Assembly: GCA_028716025.1 (NCBI GenBank)
Contig: JAQUQP010000098.1
Span: 1 to 6,929, forward strand
Length of the DNA stretch: 6,929 nt
Reading direction: 5' to 3'
Source of the DNA: a bacterium
Lineage (GTDB): Bacteria > UBA6262
Below, in pieces: positions 1 through 6,929 of the stretch. A program made the position numbers and the translations under genes. Numbering within the stretch: the first letter of the stretch is position 1; each line of letters begins with the position of its first letter. The notes beneath the pieces are model-generated. The model did not search any database. It was given only the letters and a program-made list of their open reading frames with translations, and was not told the DNA's origin.

Positions 1-660
1 TATCTTGAAGCAGAGAATTTAAGGGTAATCCTGCCCAGGATAAAGACGGTATTGACTGACTTGAAAATTAAATATGAGATTAATGTGATCGATACGCTTT
101 CTCCCATGGACAACAGCAAAGAAGTATGCCAGGTTAACAATGTTAATTATCGCTCACGGGAGCACAGTAATTATTACGGGGACGCGGTGAGAACCGGCAT
201 CAAATACGCCCAAGGCCAAAAGGTCATTTTTATGGATGCCGATGGCTCTCATACCCCGGAATTTATCCCCCAGTTATTGGCCTATGGCCAGGAATATGAC
301 GTCGTGATCGCTTCCCGGTATATAGATGGAGGCATGACGGATAACAGTTTTATCTTGATTCTCATGAGTAAGATCGTTAATATTGTGTATGCCAAAGTAT
401 TAAACCTGCAATGTAAAGATGTGTCCAATAGCTTTAAGCTTTATCGGTCTGAGATGTTAAAAAATCTGCAGCTGCGTTCTAATAATTTTGATATAGTTGA
501 AGAAATGCTATTTAAATTGAAGAAAGACAATAATAATCTGAAGATAAAGGAAATACCTTACACTTTTAAAGAAAGGATGTTCGGGCACACCAAAAGGAAC
601 TTATTGCTTTTCGCCATTTCATATATATATAGTTTGTTAAAGTTGAAATTCGGGAAATAG
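1..660 (+). CDS. Family 2 glycosyltransferase, DPM1-like (5' end missing)
   Basis: The frame is open from base 1 to the TAG at 658-660 and gives 219 residues in the window. The TTG at 52 is only an internal Leu codon, because the preceding residues (YLEAENLRVILPRIKTV) already match the start of the GT-A fold (the usual 'P.YNEAENL..' stretch). Only about 10 residues are probably missing upstream. In fragment numbering, a sugar-nucleotide site DTLSPMDNS lies at 31-39, the metal-binding DAD motif in FMDADGSHTPE at 77-87, ASRYIDGG at 104-111 and the family-typical KDVSNSFKLYRS at 139-150. The fold resembles dolichol-phosphate-mannose synthase-type enzymes, which move a sugar from a nucleotide donor to a lipid or glycan acceptor at the inner face of the membrane. 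No long C-terminal membrane domain follows; only a hydrophobic stretch at about 200-214. Donor and acceptor cannot be read from sequence. The 3' half is strikingly AT-rich compared with rfbH. Confidence 0.88.
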   Translation, partial: YLEAENLRVILPRIKTVLTDLKIKYEINVIDTLSPMDNSKEVCQVNNVNYRSREHSNYYGDAVRTGIKYAQGQKVIFMDADGSHTPEFIPQLLAYGQEYDVVIASRYIDGGMTDNSFILILMSKIVNIVYAKVLNLQCKDVSNSFKLYRSEMLKNLQLRSNNFDIVEEMLFKLKKDNNNLKIKEIPYTFKERMFGHTKRNLLLFAISYIYSLLKLKFGK

Positions 661-673
661 CCATATCTTAAAA

Positions 674-691
674 GAGGGGAACAGGCCATTG
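674..691 (+). promoter_or_regulatory. Ribosome binding site that decides a TTG start for rfbH
   Basis: GAGGGGA at 674-680 lies 8 nt before a TTG at 689. The next in-frame ATG (734) has no comparable purine-rich site and would remove the N-terminal residues ENKIRKNIL, which are typical of RfbH proteins. The TTG is therefore the best start. Confidence 0.72.
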
Positions 692-2008
692 ACCAGCGCC
701 GCTGAAAACAAAATAAGGAAAAATATACTAAAAATGGTTAAAGCTTTTAATCAAGCCGGTAAAAACCAGGGGAAATTCGTGCCGGGTAAAACCCTGATCA
801 ATTATGCCGGTAGGATCTATGATGATAAAGAACTGGTCAACCTGGTTGATGCGTCGCTTGATTTCTGGCTGACCGCGGGCAGGTACGCCCAGGAGTTTGA
901 AAAAAAACTAGCTGCTTTTCTCAAGGTGAAACATACCCTATTGACTAATTCCGGTTCCTCTGCTAATTTGTTGGCAATTTCCGCCTTAACCTCGCCTTTA
1001 CTGAAAGAAAAACAACTCAAGCCGGGAGATGAAGTGATCACTACGGCGTGCGGCTTCCCGACTACCTTGAATCCTATTATCCAAAATAACCTGGTGCCGG
1101 TATTTATCGATGTTGAACTGGGAACCTATAATATCCGAACCGAGCTCTTAACTAAAGCGTTAGGTAAAAAAACCAAGGCCATTTTTGTACCGCATACCCT
1201 GGGGAATCCGGTTAATCTTGAAGCCATTGCCCGGTTTGCCAGGAAACATAACCTGTGGTTCGTGGAAGATAATTGCGATGCCCTGGGGTCAAAATACAAG
1301 GGAAAATTCACCGGCACTTTTGGCCATATCGCCACGTTTAGTTTTTACCCGGCTCATCATATAACCATGGGAGAAGGCGGGGCACTGGCTACGAATGATC
1401 CCATGTTGCGCCGGTTGATCCTGTCGTTCCGGGATTGGGGACGTGATTGCTGGTGCGAACCAGGTCATGATGATACTTGTCAGCGGCGGTTTTCCTGGCA
1501 GTTGGGGCAGCTCCCGTTCGGATATGACCATAAATATACTTATTCTCATATCGGTTATAACCTGAAATTAACGGATATGCAAGCAGCTATAGGAGTGGCC
1601 CAGCTGGAAAAACTGCCGGCCTTTATTAAAGCCCGGCAGGATAATTTCGCTTTCTTGTCCAGACAGTTTGAAAGATATGAACCTTATTTTATCCTGCCGC
1701 GGCCGTCCAGTCACTCTGAACCGAGCTGGTTCGGGTTCCCGGTCATGGTAAAAGAGAAAGCGCCATTCACCCGGGATGATATTGTTAAGCATCTTGAAGA
1801 GAACAGGATTGCCACCCGGATGCTTTTTGGCGGCAATTTGACCAAACAGCCTGCCTATCAAGACATGAAATGCAGGGTAGTGGGGAAACTTGATAATACC
1901 GATCTGGTAATGAATAATTTATTCTGGATCGGGGTTTATCCCGGCATAACCAAAGAAAAACTGGCGTATATAAAAAAGACGTTAACCGAATTCATGGAGA
2001 AATATTGA
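689..2008 (+). CDS. rfbH: RfbH-type CDP-6-deoxy-4-hexulose 3-dehydrase (E1)
   Basis: This 439-residue protein matches the length and diagnostic residues of RfbH/AscC/DdhC. That enzyme is a PMP-dependent, iron-sulfur member of the DegT/DnrJ/EryC1 fold which removes the C3 hydroxyl of CDP-4-keto-6-deoxyglucose on the way to 3,6-dideoxysugars (abequose, paratose, tyvelose, ascarylose). Cysteines C196, C254, C256 and C264 reproduce exactly the C-X57-C-X1-C-X7-C pattern of the [2Fe-2S] site. H223, in SFYPAHHITMGEGG (218-231), stands where aminotransferases carry the PLP lysine, so this should be a dehydrase and not a transaminase. D194, in FVEDNCDALG, is the expected cofactor-ring contact. IGYNLKLTDMQAA (288-300) is another family hallmark. 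The cluster cysteines argue against ColD, the GDP-sugar dehydrase without iron-sulfur. The reaction needs a flavin/iron-sulfur reductase (AscD/DdhD type) and upstream RfbF and RfbG enzymes, none of which is in the window. Its stop codon overlaps the -35 of a promoter for the next gene. Confidence 0.95.
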   Translation: MTSAAENKIRKNILKMVKAFNQAGKNQGKFVPGKTLINYAGRIYDDKELVNLVDASLDFWLTAGRYAQEFEKKLAAFLKVKHTLLTNSGSSANLLAISALTSPLLKEKQLKPGDEVITTACGFPTTLNPIIQNNLVPVFIDVELGTYNIRTELLTKALGKKTKAIFVPHTLGNPVNLEAIARFARKHNLWFVEDNCDALGSKYKGKFTGTFGHIATFSFYPAHHITMGEGGALATNDPMLRRLILSFRDWGRDCWCEPGHDDTCQRRFSWQLGQLPFGYDHKYTYSHIGYNLKLTDMQAAIGVAQLEKLPAFIKARQDNFAFLSRQFERYEPYFILPRPSSHSEPSWFGFPVMVKEKAPFTRDDIVKHLEENRIATRMLFGGNLTKQPAYQDMKCRVVGKLDNTDLVMNNLFWIGVYPGITKEKLAYIKKTLTEFMEKY

Positions 2009-2034
2009 CACTTGACGCTATTCTGGGCTATAAT
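2005..2034 (+). promoter_or_regulatory. Internal sigma70-type promoter with perfect hexamers
   Basis: TTGACA at 2005-2010 and TATAAT at 2029-2034 are both exact consensus hexamers, separated by 18 bp. The -35 includes the rfbH stop codon (TGA, 2006-2008). There is no TG extension before the -10. A start near 2041 would give a leader of about 29 nt before the co-polymerase ATG. A second TTGACG at 2012-2017 is too close to this -10 (11 bp) to serve as its -35. The promoter would let genes from 2070 onward be expressed independently of the upstream part. This is a prediction from sequence only. Confidence 0.75.
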
Positions 2035-2059
2035 GTTCATAATTTGAACATAGTTCAAA
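2033..2059. promoter_or_regulatory. Operator-like element: two interlocked perfect inverted repeats
   Basis: Three alternating half-sites read GTTCA (2035-2039), TGAAC (2045-2049) and GTTCA (2053-2057). The first pair extends to 7-bp arms, ATGTTCA-TAATT-TGAACAT (2033-2051). The second pair extends to TTTGAAC-ATA-GTTCAAA (2043-2059). The two palindromes share the middle half-site, and half-site centres are 10 and 8 bp apart, roughly one helical turn. The element begins in the last two bases of the -10, covers the predicted transcription start and touches the ribosome binding site, so a bound repressor would block initiation. In RNA starting near 2041 only the second palindrome could fold. The winged-helix protein encoded at 3352-3918 is the obvious candidate ligand, but nothing in the sequence proves this. 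Confidence 0.6.
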
Positions 2060-2072
2060 GGGAGGGAAAATG
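2058..2072 (+). promoter_or_regulatory. Ribosome binding site of the co-polymerase gene
   Basis: The purine run AAGGGAGGG at 2058-2066 precedes the ATG at 2070. The GGAGG core (2061-2065) leaves only 4 nt to the start, while the AAGG at 2058-2061 leaves 8 nt, so either register could pair with 16S rRNA. Its first two bases are also the last bases of the second inverted repeat, so a hairpin there would sit directly against the site. Confidence 0.65.
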
Positions 2073-3332
2073 GGTTTTGAAGATAATAATAAAATAGAAA
2101 TAGATCCGCGACATTATATCCGCATGATCGCGAAACGAAAGAAACCTGTTTTGTTGGTTACCCTGGCCGCGGCGGTTATCGCGCTGGTCGTGAATCTCCA
2201 AGCCCCAAAACTGTATGAAGCCAGTGTGATCTTTATGATCGCCGCTAATCCTACTATTAAAGCTAACCTGACCGGCAAAATAGAAACTTACGATATGCCC
2301 ACACTTTCGGTAGCTACATACAGTAAATTGATAAGTAATCCTTTTTTAGCGGCTAAAGTGATCGCAGAGTTATCCAAACAGGATGTTTCTTTCAGTAAGT
2401 TAACTCCGGAAGAATTAACAGATATGATCCGCTTGAGAGATATGCCAGGCACTTCGTTGATGGATTTGACGGTCCGTTATGGTTCCCGTGACGGAGTTAT
2501 AAAGATCGCTAATACGCTGGCTAATACTTTTATTGAAGAAACCGGGACGCTTGGTGATACGAAGCGTACCCAGCAATTATTTGCCGATAAACTTGTGGCC
2601 TGGAAAGACAGCCTGGAAAAAGCGGAAGAAGCTTTAAAAAAGTTCAATGCCACCAGTAAGCTTGGTATTCTAGATAGTAAGGTCAGCAGCATAACTTACG
2701 AGATCGTTACTGATGAGAATATGGTAAGATCCCTGGCGGCGTCTATTAAAGAGAATGAAAAATTACTGATACAAATTGAAGACCAGCTAAAAGAACAACA
2801 ACCGAAACTGATTACCAATAAAAGCATAACTAATGACCAGTTCCTGCAACAATTAGGTAAAGATATCACGAAAGAGCAAGCGGAAAAACTAAGAGGGCTG
2901 CAGGTAAGCAATGAAGAAATGAATCCGGTATACATGAAACTGTTGCAGCGCAAAGTTGACCTCATCCTGCAAATCGGCGATGATAAGGAAAAATTGGCCG
3001 GCTACCGGGAAAGTATCAGTAACTTAAAGAAAGAACTGGAAGCCGCAAATAAAGCGTTTTCAGCGGAAAAAATGCAGCAAGACCACCTGCTCCGGGAAGT
3101 GGAACTGTCCAGGGACACGTATAAACTGATCTCCCAGAAAAATGACGAATTAAGCATTAGTTACACTAAGGATCCGGGATTGGTTAAAATTGTCCGGGAA
3201 GCTTATGCTTCACCGTTTCCGGTCAGTCCTAAAGTAATGAAGAATACAGTGATCGGTGGACTGGTAGGTCTGCTGCTGGGAGCGGTAATAGCCGTGTTCA
3301 TAGAATACTTAAGCCAGAACGAAAAAAGATAG
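2070..3332 (+). CDS. Wzz/GumC-type polysaccharide chain-length determinant (co-polymerase)
   Basis: This 420-residue protein has the classic polysaccharide co-polymerase layout. A short basic cytoplasmic N-terminus (residues 10-25, DPRHYIRMIAKRKKP) leads into a first membrane segment at about 26-44. A Wzz-like beta/alpha region follows (YEASVIFMIAANP, 49-61). A long charged, coiled-coil-prone periplasmic region runs over about 165-360, with the family NPVYMKL motif at 285-291. A Pro-rich approach (SPFPVSPK, 381-388) precedes a glycine-rich second membrane segment at about 392-411. The tail ends at residue 420 with no Walker A/B or tyrosine cluster, so no BY-kinase is fused. Such proteins form inner-membrane oligomers that set the chain length of O-antigen or exopolysaccharide made by a Wzy polymerase, or act with an exporter. 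The gene follows the internal promoter and operator-like element, so chain-length control may be regulated separately from the genes upstream. I give no symbol because the subtype cannot be settled by eye. Confidence 0.88.
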   Translation: MGFEDNNKIEIDPRHYIRMIAKRKKPVLLVTLAAAVIALVVNLQAPKLYEASVIFMIAANPTIKANLTGKIETYDMPTLSVATYSKLISNPFLAAKVIAELSKQDVSFSKLTPEELTDMIRLRDMPGTSLMDLTVRYGSRDGVIKIANTLANTFIEETGTLGDTKRTQQLFADKLVAWKDSLEKAEEALKKFNATSKLGILDSKVSSITYEIVTDENMVRSLAASIKENEKLLIQIEDQLKEQQPKLITNKSITNDQFLQQLGKDITKEQAEKLRGLQVSNEEMNPVYMKLLQRKVDLILQIGDDKEKLAGYRESISNLKKELEAANKAFSAEKMQQDHLLREVELSRDTYKLISQKNDELSISYTKDPGLVKIVREAYASPFPVSPKVMKNTVIGGLVGLLLGAVIAVFIEYLSQNEKR

Positions 3333-3351
3333 CTGGAGTTAAAAAGACTTT

Positions 3352-4852
<1,501 letters not shown>

Positions 4853-4856
4853 TCAT

Positions 4857-4876
4857 GAGAGGTAAAATACTTAATG
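4857..4876 (+). promoter_or_regulatory. Ribosome binding site of legB
   Basis: GAGAGGT at 4857-4863 lies 10 nt before the ATG at 4874. A nearer ATG at 4855 is out of frame with the dehydratase and is part of this purine run, so 4874 is the start. Confidence 0.65.
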
Positions 4877-5851
4877 AAAAAAGTATTGGTAACTGGCGCG
4901 GGTGGTTTTATCGGCAGCCATTTGGTAGAAGCTTTAGTGGAAAGAAAATGCGTAGTTACAGCCCTGGTTCATTATAATTCATTCTCCCGCTGGGGCTGGC
5001 TCGATTCTGTCGAGGATCGTGTCAAAAATAAGATCAAAATATTCCCAGGCGATATTACCGACTACCATTGCGTGAAAAAAGCAATGAGCTCCTGCGACAC
5101 TGTTTTTCATCTGGCCGCTTTAATTGGCATTCCTTATTCTTATAATGCCCCGGATTCTTATATAGATACGAATATAAAAGGCACGATCAATGTATTGCAG
5201 GCAGCCAGAGAGTTAAAAATAAAAAAAATCGTTCACACCTCGACCAGCGAAACATATGGCACGGCCCAATTTGTGCCCATTTCCGAAAAACATCCCATTA
5301 ATCCGCAGTCTCCCTATGCCGCTTCTAAGGCCGGCGCAGATTATCTAGCCTTGTCTTTTCATAAATCTTTCGATCTTCCTGTGGCGGTAGCCAGACCGTT
5401 CAATACCTTTGGGCCCAGGCAATCTGCCCGGGCTGTTATCCCCACGATTATCACTCAATTACTGAAAGGAAGATCAGTAAAGTTAGGATCAGTTAATACT
5501 ACCAGGGACTTGACCTTTGTTAAAGATACGGTCAACGGATTTATCAGGATCGCCGAGGTACCTGAAGCAGTAGGGAAAGTTATCAATATCGGCTCTGGTT
5601 TTGAAATATCCATCGCTGACCTGGTAACGATGATAGCCGGGATTATCGGTAATAAAGCAACGATCAGCGCGCAAAAGGAAAGGAAAAGGCCGCCTCGCAG
5701 CGAAGTAGAAAGGCTTTGGGCTGATACTACCCTGGCTAAGGAATTACTCGGTTGGGTGCCTTGTTTTTCTTTAGCAAAAGGACTTGAACAAACCATTAAT
5801 TGGTTTAAAAAGAATAAAAACCTGTACAAAACGGATATCTATAATGTCTAA
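4874..5851 (+). CDS. legB: LegB-type NAD-dependent nucleotide-sugar 4,6-dehydratase
   Basis: This 325-residue extended SDR carries VTGAGGFIGSH (6-16, GxxGxxG), the distinctive ALVHYNSFSRWGWLD (30-44), GDITD (59-63), FHLAALIGIPYSY (78-90) and TSTSETYG (122-129). T124 and E126 sit where 4,6-dehydratases carry their active-site residues. PYAASK supplies Y148 and K152. It also has RPFNTFGPRQSARAVIP (174-190) and the end motif RSEVERLWAD (275-284). The YNSF..WGWLD and PRQSARAVIPTII blocks are hallmarks of LegB. LegB converts a nucleotide-linked N-acetylglucosamine (GDP in Campylobacter, UDP elsewhere) to the 4-keto-6-deoxy sugar that LegC then aminates. The gene follows the SDR by 21 nt and overlaps legC by 8 nt, and the legB-legC pairing strongly supports the call. 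The nucleotide cannot be inferred. A role in another 4-amino-6-deoxysugar, with legionaminic acid not the end product, is possible. Confidence 0.9.
   Translation: MKKVLVTGAGGFIGSHLVEALVERKCVVTALVHYNSFSRWGWLDSVEDRVKNKIKIFPGDITDYHCVKKAMSSCDTVFHLAALIGIPYSYNAPDSYIDTNIKGTINVLQAARELKIKKIVHTSTSETYGTAQFVPISEKHPINPQSPYAASKAGADYLALSFHKSFDLPVAVARPFNTFGPRQSARAVIPTIITQLLKGRSVKLGSVNTTRDLTFVKDTVNGFIRIAEVPEAVGKVINIGSGFEISIADLVTMIAGIIGNKATISAQKERKRPPRSEVERLWADTTLAKELLGWVPCFSLAKGLEQTINWFKKNKNLYKTDIYNV
5844..5851 (+). other. 8-nt start/stop overlap between legB and legC
   Basis: ATGTCTAA holds the legC start (5844-5846) and the legB stop TAA (5849-5851). The geometry is the same as at 3911-3918 (ATGTCTGA), giving Met-Ser as the first residues in both cases. 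It indicates coupled synthesis of the dehydratase and its aminotransferase partner. Confidence 0.65.
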
Positions 5852-6929
5852 GGTTGTTAAGAGCATTCCTTTATCTATTCCCAACCTGAATGGTAATGAA
5901 GGAACTTATGTTAAAGAGTGTGTGGATACGGGGTGGGTTTCTTCGGTTGGCAAATTCGTGGATAGGTTTGAGCAGGGTATATGCGCTTATACCGGTGCCA
6001 GGCGTGCTGTCGCTTGTGTTAATGGTACTGCCGGTTTACAAGTAGCCTTGCGCCTGGCAGGAGTTAATCCCGGCGATGAGGTCATCGTTCCTACGCTGAC
6101 TTTTATTGCGCCGGTAAATGCGATAAAATACTTGCACGCAGAACCGGTTTTCATGGATTGTGATGATTTTATGACTTTGGACGCGGAAAAACTGGAAGAG
6201 TTCTGCAGTCGTGAATGCAGCCTGACTAACCAGGGATTAAGGAATAAAAGAAGTAAAAGGATCATTAAAGCCGTAATACCGGTTCATGTATTTGGTAATC
6301 CCTGCGCTATGCCCTTGATCATGCGGGTAGCTAGAAAATACAAGTTAAGGGTGGTCGAAGACGCTACCGAAAGTCTAGGGACCTGTTTTTCCCGGGGTAA
6401 ATACCAGGGACGTCATATGGGAACGCTCGGGGACTTTGGCGTCCTTTCTTTCAATGGTAATAAGATCATTACGACTGGCGGCGGGGGAATGATCCTGACC
6501 AATTCGGGCAGATTAGCTGATAAAGCAAAATATCTGACCACGCAAGCTAAAGATAACGGAATTACATATATCCATAATGAGATTGGGTATAATTTTCGCC
6601 TCACCAACGTGCAGGCCGCGCTGGGCTTGGCTCAACTTGAACAGTTACCTGAGTTTATAAAGACTAAAAAGCGTAACTATGAGTTATATTGCCGGTTGTT
6701 GAATACGGTAAAAGGTATTAAGTTAATGGGGATCCCGGCGGGAGTGGCTCCTAATTATTGGTTTTATTCATTACTGGTGGATAAGAGAGAGTTTGGCCTG
6801 GACCGGGAAGATCTGCTGGCCCGGTTGGCTAAGAAGAATATCCAAACGAGACCAGTTTGGTTCCTTAACCATTGGCAGAAACCTTATTTGAAAAACCAGC
6901 ATTATAAGATTGAAAAAGCGATTTGGAGA
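5844..6929 (+). CDS. legC: LegC-type PLP aminotransferase (3' end missing)
   Basis: The frame is open from ATG 5844 to the last base, giving 362 residues; relatives suggest roughly 20-40 residues are lost. Family features in order: PLSIPNLNGNEGTYVKEC (9-26), DTGWVSSVG (28-36), VNGTAGLQVAL (59-69), DEVIVPTLTFIAPVNAI (78-94), VEDATESLG with D173, and SFNGNKIITTGGGGM (202-216) with the PLP lysine K207. IGYNFRLTNVQAALGLAQLE (247-266) follows. The lysine marks a true transaminase, unlike RfbH. The extra segment at about 119-140 before IKAVIPVHVFGNP is typical of LegC rather than other DegT-family enzymes. LegC transfers an amino group, usually from glutamate, to C4 of the keto sugar made by LegB. 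The product could feed legionaminic acid or an N-acetylbacillosamine-like sugar. The start overlaps the legB stop, with CGGA at 5832-5835 as a weak ribosome site. The LegH, LegG, LegI and LegF steps would have to lie beyond the right edge or elsewhere. Confidence 0.9.
   Translation, partial: MSKVVKSIPLSIPNLNGNEGTYVKECVDTGWVSSVGKFVDRFEQGICAYTGARRAVACVNGTAGLQVALRLAGVNPGDEVIVPTLTFIAPVNAIKYLHAEPVFMDCDDFMTLDAEKLEEFCSRECSLTNQGLRNKRSKRIIKAVIPVHVFGNPCAMPLIMRVARKYKLRVVEDATESLGTCFSRGKYQGRHMGTLGDFGVLSFNGNKIITTGGGGMILTNSGRLADKAKYLTTQAKDNGITYIHNEIGYNFRLTNVQAALGLAQLEQLPEFIKTKKRNYELYCRLLNTVKGIKLMGIPAGVAPNYWFYSLLVDKREFGLDREDLLARLAKKNIQTRPVWFLNHWQKPYLKNQHYKIEKAIWR

Noticed and set aside
52..54. TTG at 52 as the true start of the glycosyltransferase.
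   Set aside because: The 17 codons before it are open and encode the conserved N-terminal YLEAENL region, so the gene starts outside the window.
601..688. Possible terminator or promoter between the glycosyltransferase and rfbH.
   Set aside because: The ATATATATAT stretch is coding (ISYIYS), no GC-rich hairpin with a T-run is present, and the 28-nt gap holds only the rfbH ribosome site.
2012..2017. TTGACG as an alternative -35.
   Set aside because: Only 11 bp from the TATAAT, too short for a sigma70 promoter; TTGACA at 2005 gives 18 bp and a perfect hexamer.
5455..5829. 124-codon open frame on the minus strand opposite legB, and other minus-strand frames such as 1568-1861.
   Set aside because: They lie antisense to strongly conserved genes, have no recognisable domain or ribosome site, and their composition mirrors the coding strand.

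Overview
The window is a compact segment of a bacterial surface-polysaccharide biosynthesis locus. All seven genes lie on the + strand with very short gaps or overlaps (8-nt overlaps at two junctions, 19-61 nt elsewhere), so it reads as one long operon or as two overlapping transcription units. It is cut at both ends: the first gene lacks its start and the last lacks its stop. The organism cannot be fixed from the sequence. GC is intermediate, TTG is used as a start at least once, Shine-Dalgarno sites are clear, and the gene set is that of a cell-envelope polysaccharide locus, which suggests a Gram-negative-type envelope. The style is reminiscent of uncultured lineages such as Omnitrophota, but that is an impression, not a result.

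Layout: (1) 1-660, the main part of a family 2, DPM1-like glycosyltransferase, notably AT-rich at its 3' end. (2) 689-2008, RfbH, the PMP/[2Fe-2S] 3-dehydrase that makes 3,6-dideoxysugar precursors; all four cluster cysteines and the His that replaces the PLP lysine are present. (3) 2005-2059, a perfect-hexamer sigma70-type promoter whose -35 overlaps the rfbH stop, followed by two interlocked perfect inverted repeats over the predicted transcription start. (4) 2070-3332, a Wzz/GumC-type polysaccharide co-polymerase without a kinase domain. (5) 3352-3918, a winged-helix regulator with an unidentified, possibly Rossmann-like C-terminal half. (6) 3911-4852, a GDP-L-fucose-synthase-like SDR. (7) 4874-5851, a LegB-type 4,6-dehydratase. 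(8) 5844-6929, a LegC-type PLP aminotransferase, truncated by the window end.

The enzymes point to several activated deoxysugars: a CDP-3,6-dideoxyhexose branch (RfbH), a GDP-6-deoxyhexose branch (Fcl-like) and a 4-amino-trideoxy or legionaminic-type branch (LegB then LegC). These sugars would be assembled by glycosyltransferases such as the first gene, with chain length set by the co-polymerase. No pathway is complete within the window. The most interesting part is the internal promoter with its three-half-site operator-like element, and its possible link to the regulator encoded two genes downstream.
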